DNA of 51,895 nucleotides. Origin: Lachnospiraceae bacterium (GTDB lineage Bacteria; Bacillota; Clostridia; Lachnospirales; Lachnospiraceae). Each line of letters starts with the position of its first letter. The first letter of the stretch is position 1. Under the pieces are notes generated by a model that was not told the DNA's origin, searched no databases, and was given only the letters and a program-made list of their open reading frames with translations. The translations under genes were made by a program, and so were the position numbers. Below, piece after piece: positions 34,362 through 43,073 of the stretch. The stretch is from contig JAFXSQ010000014.1 of the NCBI GenBank assembly GCA_017525525.1, forward strand, positions 1-51,895. Direction: 5' to 3'.

Positions 34362-36231
34362 TGATATGCTCCGTTATTCTCTCGTACATACTGTCTGCGT
34401 CTATTTTAGCAGCCTTTCTTTGCTCCGCTACCGTCGCATGGGCGATGATACCCTTGTCTATCGTGCCGGACACGAAGCTTCCCGTATATCCCGCCTCAAG
34501 CAGCTTTTCGGCGATAAGCTCCGAATAAGAGCCTGCCGATACATTTTCCTCTATGGTTGCCACGACAGAGTGGTTCTCCGCCACAAAGCCGAGGCAGTCC
34601 TCATCTATGACATTCACAAATCTTGAATTGATAAGCGTCACTCCAAGGCCCCTGCCCTCGAGCAAGTTCTTAAGCAACATGCCTTCTTCAATCATATGTC
34701 CAACGCAGTAGACAGCCACGCTCTTTTCCTTCGCCTGCGCGCTCCTGCACATAATCTCGCTCTTGCCGTACTCAATCGGTTCGGAACTTTCCCCATAGCA
34801 CTTTGCCGCGTCGCCGCGGGGGTAAAGCACCGCTGTCGGCCCGTTAAAATCCGCCGCAAAGTCCAGCATGGCCATAAGCTCATACATGTCCTTCGGCGCC
34901 ATCACGGTTAGTCCCGGCATCTGCCTTAAGTACGAGATACCAAATATTCCCTGATGTGTATCACCGTCCGCTCCCACAAGGCCGCTCCTGTCCACCGCGA
35001 AGATAACTTTAAGCCCTTGCAGGCAGACATCGTGAAGAATCTGGTCATAGGCTCTCTGCAAAAACGACGAATACACCGCAACAACCGGCAGAAGTCCCGA
35101 GCACGCAAGTCCCGCCGCAAATGTAACGGCATGCTGCTCAGCTATCCCCACATCGAAAAATCTCTCGGGAAAGCTCTCGGCAAAGCGCGTCAGCCCGGTT
35201 CCCTTGGACATGGCCGCCGTAATGGCAACCACGTTCTCGTATCTTGCGCCCAGGGTTACCATATGCCTTGAGAATATGTCGGTGTACGACTTTCTCTCCT
35301 TTGGCTTTAAGGGCTTGCCCGTCTTCCTGTCGAAGGGCTCAACCCCGTGGAAATAATCCGGATGCTTTCTTGCGGGCCTGAAGCCCTTGCCCTTTACGGT
35401 CTTAACATGTATTACAATCGGCTTGTTCAGCTTGAACGCGCTGTTTATCGTGTTCACCATACCGTATATGTCATGCCCGTCTATCGGCCCTATGTAGGTT
35501 ATTCCGAGCTCGTCGAAGAAGCTTCCCGGAACAAAGAGGTTCTTGATGGAATCCTTCGATCTCTTGATGGTTCTTGCGACCTTCTCACCGGCTCTTGTTG
35601 CAAGCAGTGTCGCCTCAACTCCGTTCTTCAGGTCGTTGTACGCCGAGCCCACACGGATGCTTGTCAGGTATTTCGAGACGCCTCCCACATTTCTGTCGAT
35701 GGACATCTCGTTGTCGTTTAAAATGATAACCATCGGAGTCTTCTCCTGGCCGAGACAGTTAATGGCCTCGTAGACCATACCGCCCGTCAGCGAACCGTCG
35801 CCGATAACGCAGGCCACCTTCTCGTCGCCTCCACGAAGATCCCTTGCTATGGCGTAGCCCATGGCAGCGGAGATGCTCGTCGAGCTGTGCCCTGTGTTAA
35901 ACGGATCGCAGTCACTCTCTGCTCTCTTCGGAAAACCGCTTAAGCCTCCCATCTGCCTTAAAGAGCCGAACTCATCCCTGCGCCCGGTAAGTATCTTATG
36001 TGTGTAGGACTGGTGTCCGACATCAAAGATAAGCTTATCCTCAGGAAAATTCATCACAAGATGAAGAGCTATGGTAAGTTCCACGCAGCCCAAATTAGAG
36101 GCTAAGTGCCCTCCGGTACCGCTCACGGAATCCACGAGGAACTCGCGAATCTCGCGGGCAAGTTCCTTGACTTCCTGCTTCGATAATTTCTTTATGTCAT
36201 TTGGTTTATTTATGCGTTCTAAGTAGCTCAA
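34354..36231 (-). CDS. dxs: 1-deoxy-D-xylulose-5-phosphate synthase
   Basis: Thiamine diphosphate enzyme that condenses pyruvate and glyceraldehyde 3-phosphate, the first step of the MEP isoprenoid pathway. The 625 residues include GHQSYTHKILTGR, the ThDP motif GDGSLTGGMVYEAINCLGQ..NDNEMS and the transketolase segment FDVGIAEQHAVTFAAGLA. The start codon is TTG, with GAGG about 10 bases upstream; no ATG fits the conserved N-terminus. It lies beside ispA, so precursor and prenyl-chain synthesis are encoded together. Confidence 0.97.
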   Translation of the reverse strand: MSYLERINKPNDIKKLSKQEVKELAREIREFLVDSVSGTGGHLASNLGCVELTIALHLVMNFPEDKLIFDVGHQSYTHKILTGRRDEFGSLRQMGGLSGFPKRAESDCDPFNTGHSSTSISAAMGYAIARDLRGGDEKVACVIGDGSLTGGMVYEAINCLGQEKTPMVIILNDNEMSIDRNVGGVSKYLTSIRVGSAYNDLKNGVEATLLATRAGEKVARTIKRSKDSIKNLFVPGSFFDELGITYIGPIDGHDIYGMVNTINSAFKLNKPIVIHVKTVKGKGFRPARKHPDYFHGVEPFDRKTGKPLKPKERKSYTDIFSRHMVTLGARYENVVAITAAMSKGTGLTRFAESFPERFFDVGIAEQHAVTFAAGLACSGLLPVVAVYSSFLQRAYDQILHDVCLQGLKVIFAVDRSGLVGADGDTHQGIFGISYLRQMPGLTVMAPKDMYELMAMLDFAADFNGPTAVLYPRGDAAKCYGESSEPIEYGKSEIMCRSAQAKEKSVAVYCVGHMIEEGMLLKNLLEGRGLGVTLINSRFVNVIDEDCLGFVAENHSVVATIEENVSAGSYSELIAEKLLEAGYTGSFVSGTIDKGIIAHATVAEQRKAAKIDADSMYERITEHISG

Positions 36232-36300
36232 TTTATATGTGCCTCATACTGTAGTCACCGGCCCGTCTCCCGGAAATGTGTTTTGCGACGGAAATATAGT

Positions 36301-37221
36301 TTACCGGTTGCGGGTTGTCAAACCTTGAAAAAGTTCTATCAATTCGTCAGCCGCTTCTTTGTCGATAACATCTATTGCTCTAATAAGATCAACCGCTTCA
36401 TCAGTCAGCTGCTTTACTCTTGCTTCCGAAGCCTCTATGCCGTGAAGCCTTACATAAGTGTATTTATCGTTCTCGTTGTCGGAGTTTATGGGCTTGCCGA
36501 GGGTTGCCTCGTCACCCTCTATGTCTAGGATGTCATCCCTTATCTGGAAGGCGATTCCGATGTCGCTTCCCGCTCTTTCGAGCAAGGCGACAGTCTCATC
36601 AGAGGCTCCCGCGAGATGAGCGCCGCACATCAGCGCGCACTCAATAAGTGCTGCGGTTTTGTTCTCATATATGTAGGCGAGCTCAGCCGCATCAAGGGGC
36701 TTTCCCGTCTTCTCTACATCCAAAGACTGTCCGCCGAGCATGCCGCTTACGCCCGAATTTACGCTGAGTCGCCCGAAGGCCTTAACAGCTCCGATATCTC
36801 CGGCTCTTTCTTCAAGCGCCCTTGCCACTGTTTCATAGGCATGGTTTAGAAGGATGTCTCCGGCAAGTATGGCAACCGCCTCGCCGTACTTTGCATGCAC
36901 GGTGGGAAGTCCTCTTCTCAAATCGTCGTTGTCAAGCGCCGGAAGGTCGTCATGGATAAGCGAATGGGTGTGAATCATCTCCAAGGCAGCCATAAATGCC
37001 CTTATGGTAAGTTCGTCCGAATTAAGCCTTTTAATATCCTTCACCGCAGACTTATCATAAAGCATATCAAAGACAAGCCGCATCATGATCGGCCTTAATC
37101 TCTTGCCTCCCGCCCTGAAGCCGTAATTCGCCGCCTCTATCGCCGCGATAGGGAAATCGGCGTTCTCCAAGGGAAGAAACGGATATATCATTTCCTCGAT
37201 TTGCCCGACACTATATCTCAT
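36301..37221 (-). CDS. ispA: Short-chain polyprenyl (farnesyl) diphosphate synthase
   Basis: Builds geranyl/farnesyl diphosphate from IPP and DMAPP. The 306 residues contain the first Asp-rich motif HDDLPALDNDDLRRG near residue 87, the GGKRLRP motif, and the second Asp-rich motif FQIRDDILDIEGDEATLGKP. The length suits the IspA class. It overlaps the end of xseB by 11 bases, a sign of coupled translation. Confidence 0.95.
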   Translation of the reverse strand: MRYSVGQIEEMIYPFLPLENADFPIAAIEAANYGFRAGGKRLRPIMMRLVFDMLYDKSAVKDIKRLNSDELTIRAFMAALEMIHTHSLIHDDLPALDNDDLRRGLPTVHAKYGEAVAILAGDILLNHAYETVARALEERAGDIGAVKAFGRLSVNSGVSGMLGGQSLDVEKTGKPLDAAELAYIYENKTAALIECALMCGAHLAGASDETVALLERAGSDIGIAFQIRDDILDIEGDEATLGKPINSDNENDKYTYVRLHGIEASEARVKQLTDEAVDLIRAIDVIDKEAADELIELFQGLTTRNR

Positions 37222-37444
37222 TCAATATCTTAATCTCCTTTTCCACGCCTTCAAGGTTCTCCCTTGCGAGTGCGGCAAGCTTTACTCCCTCGGTGTAAAG
37301 TGTCATGGCCTCCTTGAGTGAGGTCTTCTCGTTCTCAAGCTTTGCGCATATCTCGTCCAGACGCTCCATAACCTCTTCTATAACTATGTCATCCTTTTTG
37401 CTCTCTTCGGTACCGTCAAGCTCTGTGATCTCTATCTCACTCAT
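37211..37444 (-). CDS. xseB: Exodeoxyribonuclease VII small subunit
   Basis: A 77-residue protein that binds XseA to form the single-strand-specific exonuclease VII. The helical segment VMERLDEICAKLENEKTSLKEAMTLYTEGVKLAALARENLEGVEKEI is the family pattern. It overlaps xseA by 8 bases and ispA by 11. Confidence 0.95.
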   Translation of the reverse strand: MSEIEITELDGTEESKKDDIVIEEVMERLDEICAKLENEKTSLKEAMTLYTEGVKLAALARENLEGVEKEIKILNEI

Positions 37445-38633
37445 CCCTGTTCACCTCACTCACGACTGCCTTAAGGCTTCCTCCCTTAACCGTAACCTTA
37501 AGCTCATCGCCTTTCTTTACTCTGTCTATATCCGTCAGGGCTTCATCGCCCACCTCCACATAACCGAAACCGCCCACAAGCTTTGCGCTCGGTCTCAATG
37601 CATCAAGCTTCGCCGTGCATACCTCAAGCCTGTTCTTCATGCGGTCGAATTTTCTCTCCGTGGCATGCCTCATCCTGTCATAGTACGAAGCCAGCTCCTG
37701 CTGCCTGTTCCTAAGCCGCCGCTCGGGACTTAACGCCTCTATTGCGTTGGCCTTGTTCATAAGCTTTAAGCGAACAGTCTTAAGCTTAAGCTCCATGGCC
37801 TGCGCTATTCTCAGGCGCTTCGCCCTTAAGAGATTGACCTCGGTCATCACGTCGAACACCGCGTACTCCGCCGCCTGTGATGGGGTAGATGCTCTCTTGT
37901 CCGCCGCGTAGTCCGCAAGCGTCACATCTATCTCGTGGCCTATTCCTGTTATGATCGGAGTCTTCGCATCATATATTGCCCTTACAACCGCCTCTTCGTT
38001 GAAGGCCCACAAATCCTCCATGGAGCCGCCGCCTCTTGCCACAATTATGAGGTCAAGTCCCATCTCGTCTAAGCGCTTTATCCCTCTTGCCACGCTCTCT
38101 GCTGCGCCTTCGCCCTGAACCTTTGCGGGACAAAGGATAAGCTGCACGTATGGATTGCGGCGCCGCGATACATTAATTATGTCCTGAATGGCTGCGCCGG
38201 TGCTGGCGCTTACCACTCCTATATTTTTCGGATACGGCGGGATAGCCTTCCTGTGATCGGGATCGAAAAGCCCCTCTTCGTTGAGCTTGGCTTTAAGCTC
38301 CTCGAACCTCTTCGCCAAGTCTCCCATACCCTCTTCTATTATCTCACGGGCATAGAACTGGTACTTTCCGTCCCGCTCGAAGACATCCACATAGCCCGAG
38401 ACAAAGACCGATTTCCCGTTCTCTAACTTGAATTTCAGGTTTCCGGTATTCCCTTTGAACATGACCGCAGGGATAGACCCGGTCTCATCCTTTAACGAAA
38501 AATAGATATGTCCCAGACTGTGATACTTGACATTAGAAAGCTCTCCTCTCACAACAAGCTTTTTTAAAAAGTAATCCTGTGAAAGAACATTTTTTATATA
38601 TTGATTTATCTGTCCTACGGTATAATACTTCAA
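37437..38633 (-). CDS. xseA: Exodeoxyribonuclease VII large subunit
   Basis: Catalytic subunit of exonuclease VII, which degrades single-stranded DNA. The 398 residues start with an OB fold (YYTVGQINQYIKNVLSQDYFLKKLVVRGELSNVK) and continue with the conserved KNIGVVSASTGAAIQDIINVSRRRNP and IIVARGGGSMEDLWAFNEE. The start codon is TTG with AAGGAAT upstream. It lies 11 bases after nusB and overlaps xseB. Confidence 0.96.
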   Translation of the reverse strand: MKYYTVGQINQYIKNVLSQDYFLKKLVVRGELSNVKYHSLGHIYFSLKDETGSIPAVMFKGNTGNLKFKLENGKSVFVSGYVDVFERDGKYQFYAREIIEEGMGDLAKRFEELKAKLNEEGLFDPDHRKAIPPYPKNIGVVSASTGAAIQDIINVSRRRNPYVQLILCPAKVQGEGAAESVARGIKRLDEMGLDLIIVARGGGSMEDLWAFNEEAVVRAIYDAKTPIITGIGHEIDVTLADYAADKRASTPSQAAEYAVFDVMTEVNLLRAKRLRIAQAMELKLKTVRLKLMNKANAIEALSPERRLRNRQQELASYYDRMRHATERKFDRMKNRLEVCTAKLDALRPSAKLVGGFGYVEVGDEALTDIDRVKKGDELKVTVKGGSLKAVVSEVNRDE

Positions 38634-38644
38634 TATGTTATTCC

Positions 38645-39106
38645 TTAGTTATCTGAATTCTCTTTGCTGCTGATTTTCCCGAGTATTCCGTTGACAAAGG
38701 CGCGCGCTTCATCGCCACAGTAGATCTTCGAAAGCTCCACCGCCTCGTTTATCGCAACCTTGAGCGGAACCTCTTCGTCATAGTACATCTCATACACGGC
38801 AAGCCTTAAGATAGCAAGCTCCGCCCTGCCGATTCTCTCGACACTCCAGCCTGTCGCCGCCGCATCTATCTGCCCGTCTATCTCGGGGAGCTTCTCGATA
38901 ATGGCTGCGACCTTGGTTTTAAGCTTCTCCTCGTCAGCCTCATCAAGGGGCTCGCTGTCATGCAGAAAGAGAAACTCCTCCTCATCAGGCTCCTCACGCA
39001 TACTGTCGAGGTTTATGCTCACACTCTCTTCCATCTCGTCGGGCGCTACAAATCCCGCCTTGAAGAGCATACGAAATACATTTTCACGTTCTTGTCTTTT
39101 CGTCAT
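38645..39106 (-). CDS. nusB: Transcription antitermination factor NusB
   Basis: A 153-residue helical protein that joins NusE (S10) on boxA RNA in rRNA antitermination. The start MTKRQERENVFRMLFKAGF and the later RIGRAELAILRLAVYEMYYDEEVPLKVAINEAVELSKIYCGDEARAFVNGILGKI are diagnostic. A longer than usual acidic stretch (EEPDEEEFLFLHDSEPLDEADEEK) lies between helices. It starts 4 bases after the Asp23-family gene. Confidence 0.95.
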   Translation of the reverse strand: MTKRQERENVFRMLFKAGFVAPDEMEESVSINLDSMREEPDEEEFLFLHDSEPLDEADEEKLKTKVAAIIEKLPEIDGQIDAAATGWSVERIGRAELAILRLAVYEMYYDEEVPLKVAINEAVELSKIYCGDEARAFVNGILGKISSKENSDN

Positions 39107-39110
39107 AATC

Positions 39111-39458
39111 TTAATTCCTATCAGCCGATATTCCCGAAACCACTACATTTACCTTTACAACCTCAAGGCCGGTCATAGTCTCAATCGCCTGCTTAATCTT
39201 GTTCTGGATGTCCTCGGACACCTTTTTTACACTGTAACCGAATAAAAGTTCATAGGAAATACTAACCGTTACCTTTCCCTCTTCTATCACGGCGCTGACA
39301 CCCTTGGAAAGCCCGCGCTTGGAGGTCTTTGCAACCGATTCCTTGGTTATGCCACCCGAAAGCTTCGATACTCCTTCGACCTCTAGGGCCGCAATCCCGG
39401 CTATGGTGCTCACCACAGCATCCGCTATCTTAATTGTTCCGATATTCGCCTTATCCAT
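39111..39458 (-). CDS. Asp23/Gls24 family (YqhY-like) envelope stress protein
   Basis: A 115-residue protein with the family start GTIKIADAVVSTIAGIAALEVEGVSKLSGG and end KQAIETMTGLEVVKVNVVVSGI. In B. subtilis the equivalent YqhY affects fatty-acid synthesis and sits next to acc genes; acc genes are absent here. It leads directly into nusB. The region between it and efp, where spoIIIA lies in many spore formers, holds only a repeat copy and a terminator. Confidence 0.93.
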   Translation of the reverse strand: MDKANIGTIKIADAVVSTIAGIAALEVEGVSKLSGGITKESVAKTSKRGLSKGVSAVIEEGKVTVSISYELLFGYSVKKVSEDIQNKIKQAIETMTGLEVVKVNVVVSGISADRN

Positions 39459-39524
39459 AATGCCACCCCTCTATACTTAAGACTCTTTTCTTCACGTTAG
39501 TTTTGACACCTTTATATCATTCCC

Positions 39525-39590
39525 GTGTCATTCTGAGAGGAGAAACGCAAATGTCGTGTCAACACCTCCTCTTTAGCCCAAAGAATCTTT
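39525..39590. repeat. Shortened second-type palindromic repeat between efp and the Asp23-family gene
   Basis: It starts GTGTCATTCTGAGAGGAG and ends CCAAAGAATCTT, with the centre reduced to AAACGCAAATGTCGTGTC. It looks like an internally deleted version of the 20.6-kb element. Confidence 0.65.
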
Positions 39591-39614
39591 TTTTCACTTT
39601 ACAGTACCTAAATA

Positions 39615-39639
39615 TAGGAGGGGGATTTCCCCCCTCCTA
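39615..39639 (-). terminator. Hairpin terminator after efp
   Basis: A 10-bp GC-rich stem (TAGGAGGGGG/CCCCCTCCTA) with a 5-base loop; only a weak T-rich tail (TATTT) follows on the minus strand. Confidence 0.65.
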
Positions 39640-39661
39640 CACATTTGTTAGTAACTCACTA

Positions 39662-40219
39662 TTATACTCTTGATAAGTACTCACCTGTTCTTGTATCAAT
39701 CTTAATGGTATCGCCCTGGTTTACGAAAAGCGGTACATTAAGTGTTGCGCCTGTCTCAACAGTACAGGGCTTTGTTGCGCCTGTTGCGGTATCGCCCTTT
39801 ACGCCGGGCTCGCACTCTGTAATAAGAAGCTCTACGAAGAGAGGAGGCTCAACTGCGAATACCTGTCCCTTGTAGGAAGCTATCTTACAATTCTCGTTCT
39901 CCTTAACGAACTTCAAGGAATCGCCGATTACGTCCTTGTTAAGAGCTATCTGCTCATAGGTCTCATTATCCATGAAATTATAGAGCTCGCCATCGTTGTA
40001 AAGATACTGCATATCCTTTCTGTCAATGTGTGCTGTCTCACACTTCTCGGTAGGTCTGAAGGTCTTCTCAACCACACCGCCGCTCTTGATGTTCTTTAAC
40101 TTTGTTCTTACAAATGCTGCGCCCTTACCCGGCTTTACATGCTGGAACTCGATAATCTGGTATATATTACCCTCATACTCTATGGTAACACCGTTTCTGA
40201 ATTCGCCTGCTGAAATCAT
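39662..40219 (-). CDS. efp: Elongation factor P
   Basis: Rescues ribosomes stalled at polyproline. The 185 residues show [43 protein letters not shown] with the loop Lys in PGKGAA, and the C-terminal [17 protein letters not shown]. The notable link in this window is that the FHA and FtsK-like proteins upstream contain Pro-Glu-Pro-Pro and Pro-Gln-Pro-Glu repeats; PEPP in particular includes consecutive prolines. It has its own promoter and AAGGAGG. Confidence 0.97.
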   Translation of the reverse strand: MISAGEFRNGVTIEYEGNIYQIIEFQHVKPGKGAAFVRTKLKNIKSGGVVEKTFRPTEKCETAHIDRKDMQYLYNDGELYNFMDNETYEQIALNKDVIGDSLKFVKENENCKIASYKGQVFAVEPPLFVELLITECEPGVKGDTATGATKPCTVETGATLNVPLFVNQGDTIKIDTRTGEYLSRV

Positions 40220-40256
40220 TGTCTTCCTCCTTATATTACATCACAAAGATAAAAGC

Positions 40257-40285
40257 ATTTTAATATATCTTAAGCCGTTTTGCAA
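40257..40285 (-). promoter_or_regulatory. Promoter of efp
   Basis: TTGCAA and TAAAAT with a 17-base spacer on the minus strand, about 38 bases before the ATG. Confidence 0.7.
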
Positions 40286-40343
40286 GTATTTTGTGAGACG
40301 CGTGTCAAAAGCCCGAAAAATAAAGATCATTTCCATGTGTTTT

Positions 40344-42215
40344 TTAAGTAACACTAAACACAACCTTCTCTGCTAAACCATCCCAGGTTTCCATATTCAG
40401 AGTCGAACCGGAAGATATGTCTGATTCAAGCATGATTCTCGCTATGGCATTTACCACTTCAGTTTCCAGTATATTAACTATTCCTCTTCCTCCATTATCA
40501 AGGTTATCCATTGCCATTGCAACGAGGTGTTCTCGGAAATCTGTTCCGATCTTCAGATTGATACCTTTGCTTTCTTTAAGTCCGTGTATGATTCCGCCAA
40601 GCTTAAGATCCAGTATTTCAGTTGCCACATCAGTTCGAATATAGTCAAACACAACAATGTTTTCACCTATTCTATTCAGAATTTCAGGTCTGTTTATTGT
40701 ATATTTAAAATAGTTTTCTATCTCCGTAAGTACGGATGTCTTAAGCTCATCATAACTCATATCCGGACTTGCAACCGCTTGGATAGTTCCCTCCGCAGTT
40801 ATTCTGTTAATGCCAAGATTACTTGTAAATATGATTAACGCTTCCGAAAAATAAACCGTTTCGCCTGATGAATCAGTAAGCCGTCCATCCTCCAAAATCT
40901 GAAGAAATTTATCCAAGATAGTAGGATGCGCCTTCTCTATCTCATCAAAAAGTAAAATACAAAACGGTTTTTCCTTTATGGCATTAGTAAGCTGGCCTCC
41001 GGCTCCGTAACCTACATATCCCGGAGGAGCTCCAAGTAATTTTTGATCAGAATGAGGCGCTCCGTATTCGCTCATATCAAAGCGAGTCAAAAAGCTTTCA
41101 TCACCAAACACAAATTCAGATATTCTTTTAGCAAGCTCTGTTTTTCCGGTTCCTGTAGGTCCGGCTAAAAACATTACTCCCTTGGGTCTGCTCGTGGATC
41201 CACCCTGCAAGCCTGACAATCCAAGACATGCCCTGCTTAAAATACTGGAAGCAACAGAAATGGCCGCCGACTGGCCTTTTACCTTCGACTCAAGTTCCCT
41301 GCCAACACCTTGAATTTTTTGACGATTTATCTTATCCCAGTGACTTTCAGTCTCCCCATATCTGAATAGCTTAAGCGCGTCTCTGAATTTTGTGATCGGT
41401 ATACCCTGTTGACGCATAATAGTTATAATACCGTCTATATTTGTAAGTGACATACCATCGGTAAACAAAGCAAACTCTTCAACCAGTTTTTTTCTATCTC
41501 CAAGTTCAAGCTCCTTCACACCATTAACCGCATTGATTCTTGAATCTATAACAGACTCCCTGACTTGTTTCGACGGCATACTTATCGTTAATACCTTTAC
41601 CATCGGATTATTGAGATAAAACCATGCAGGAATGTCATTTGCCTTTTCTGCCACAAGAAATAAGAGATTTTTTAAATTTTCCCCTTTCAGATTTTGCGAA
41701 ACAGTCGGTGTAAGCGAAGCAAGCATAAGCTTCGTATAATTAGTCACCTCTGAATCGGTAAGATGATCCGGTTCAAGCGCGATTGCCCTTGCGTATTCAA
41801 TTATAACAGCCTTCGGAGAGTCCGAACGCTGCATTGCCTTCCTGACTATATTAACCGCTTCACATACAGAAAGCTCACTTATACCTCCATTCTTCTCAAG
41901 CTGTGTTTTATTCCTGTCCTTCACAATGCTTCGTACTTCAGACTCCGTCATCCCGGAAGAAAGATAAAAATCCTCAACCATTTTAGGATTAAACTTATTA
42001 TAAAACCCATCAGCTACATTGTAATGAACTATTATCTCATATCCCATCGATACCAGATATCTGTTAAGATATTCAAGAAGCGGAATCGGGATATATCTTT
42101 CCTCAAGCTCTGAGTACCACGGCTGACGGTCATGAACATTGCCTTCGATAATAAATGCCGTATTTATATCCTTATAAACCGCCAGATCTTTTTGCCATTT
42201 TTCGCTCTGTATCAT
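40344..42215 (-). CDS. ClpB-like AAA+ ATPase with degenerate N-terminal module
   Basis: A 623-residue soluble ATPase. Residues about 315-620 form an active AAA_2 module of the Clp/Hsp100 type: Walker A GPTGTGKT (352-359), pore loop GYVGYG (399-404), Walker B ILLFDEIEKAH (420-430), sensor IIFTSN (461-466), then a ClpB D2-small-like tail. Residues 1-300 look like an AAA-related module without a Walker A (FIIEGNVHD near 21; KAVIIEYARAIA near 135). The lack of the usual Clp N-domain and first ATPase site sets it apart from housekeeping ClpB or ClpC. It is the last gene of the nine-gene locus, 13 bases after the FHA gene, with AAGGAG upstream. A remodelling role for the FtsK-like machine is an inference. 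Confidence 0.8.
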   Translation of the reverse strand: MIQSEKWQKDLAVYKDINTAFIIEGNVHDRQPWYSELEERYIPIPLLEYLNRYLVSMGYEIIVHYNVADGFYNKFNPKMVEDFYLSSGMTESEVRSIVKDRNKTQLEKNGGISELSVCEAVNIVRKAMQRSDSPKAVIIEYARAIALEPDHLTDSEVTNYTKLMLASLTPTVSQNLKGENLKNLLFLVAEKANDIPAWFYLNNPMVKVLTISMPSKQVRESVIDSRINAVNGVKELELGDRKKLVEEFALFTDGMSLTNIDGIITIMRQQGIPITKFRDALKLFRYGETESHWDKINRQKIQGVGRELESKVKGQSAAISVASSILSRACLGLSGLQGGSTSRPKGVMFLAGPTGTGKTELAKRISEFVFGDESFLTRFDMSEYGAPHSDQKLLGAPPGYVGYGAGGQLTNAIKEKPFCILLFDEIEKAHPTILDKFLQILEDGRLTDSSGETVYFSEALIIFTSNLGINRITAEGTIQAVASPDMSYDELKTSVLTEIENYFKYTINRPEILNRIGENIVVFDYIRTDVATEILDLKLGGIIHGLKESKGINLKIGTDFREHLVAMAMDNLDNGGRGIVNILETEVVNAIARIMLESDISSGSTLNMETWDGLAEKVVFSVT

Positions 42216-42228
42216 AAACTCTCCTTAT

Positions 42229-43029
42229 CTACTCAGTTATTTCCTTCACCTCGAGTACAAGTTCTTCATTATAAAGCGTTATCCTGCTCCCTGCCATCAC
42301 AAATACCGGGGTACCCTTGATAATCGGATTTCCGTTAACTTTTGTGCCAAATCTGCTTACATCCGTAATATATACACCTCTTTGCCTTTTATTGGGTTTT
42401 ACAATAATGTGTTCTCTGCTTACTGCATTGTTATTGGCAAGCTGTTCCGCTCCGACAGCTGTTCTTCCTACCGAACACTCACTGTCTCCGAGACTTATCT
42501 CATAATTATTCCTTATCGATCTGAGAATGTAAACCAGACGTACTTTCCGCGGAGCCATAATAATATCACTTATCGGCGGTTCCGGCATCCCGCTTATCGG
42601 CGGTTCCGGCATTCCACCCATCGGCGGTTCCGGCATTCCACCCATCGGCGGTTCCGGCATCCCACTTATCGGCGGTTCCGGCATCCCACCCATCGGCGGT
42701 TCCGGCATTCCACCCATCGGCGGTTCCGGCATCCCGCTTGCCGGCGGTTCCGGCATTCCACCCATCGGCGGTTCCGGCATCCCGCTTATCGGCGGTTCCG
42801 GCATCCCGCTTGCCGGCGGTTCCGGCATCTCACTTGCCGGCGGTTCGGTTTCTCTTCGTCCATTCTCCATATACTGCAGTTGCAGGGATCTAACATAAGA
42901 ATCATCTTCACGATACGGAATATAATCCAGAGTCATCCTCCCGCAATTAGGACACGGATCGGGGCATTCTTCAAACGGCGGCTCATACAGCAATATTTTA
43001 CCGCACTCACATACTTTACATATTCGCAT
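42229..43029 (-). CDS. Zinc-ribbon/FHA protein with MPEPP tandem repeats
   Basis: A 266-residue protein in three parts. Residues 1-35 hold a zinc ribbon (CKVCECG and CPNCG). Residues 62-152 are eleven near-identical octads, (I/A/M)(S/G)GMPEPP. Residues about 170-262 are an FHA domain with the expected SVGRT, SREH and FGTKVNGN motifs that bind phosphothreonine. The Pro-rich arm probably keeps the FHA head away from the zinc anchor. The Ser/Thr kinase two genes upstream is the obvious source of phosphothreonine, and its tail has three TxI motifs. No transmembrane segment. AAGGAAG precedes the start. Confidence 0.85.
   Translation of the reverse strand: MRICKVCECGKILLYEPPFEECPDPCPNCGRMTLDYIPYREDDSYVRSLQLQYMENGRRETEPPASEMPEPPASGMPEPPISGMPEPPMGGMPEPPASGMPEPPMGGMPEPPMGGMPEPPISGMPEPPMGGMPEPPMGGMPEPPISGMPEPPISDIIMAPRKVRLVYILRSIRNNYEISLGDSECSVGRTAVGAEQLANNNAVSREHIIVKPNKRQRGVYITDVSRFGTKVNGNPIIKGTPVFVMAGSRITLYNEELVLEVKEITE
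42574..42846. repeat. 24-bp tandem repeat array encoding MPEPP octads
   Basis: About eleven in-frame 24-bp units (core CGGCGGTTCCGGCAT) inside the FHA gene. There are only three main octad versions (ISG, MGG, ASG), arranged in a shuffled order, which points to duplication and recombination. Copy number could vary between strains without breaking the frame. Confidence 0.95.
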
Positions 43030-43073
43030 AATTATCTTCCTTCATCTCTTATCTCTGTATTATATTCATCTTC

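Noticed and set aside
42574-42846. CRISPR-like array
   Set aside because: The 24-bp units are directly tandem with no unique spacers and encode a protein repeat in frame.
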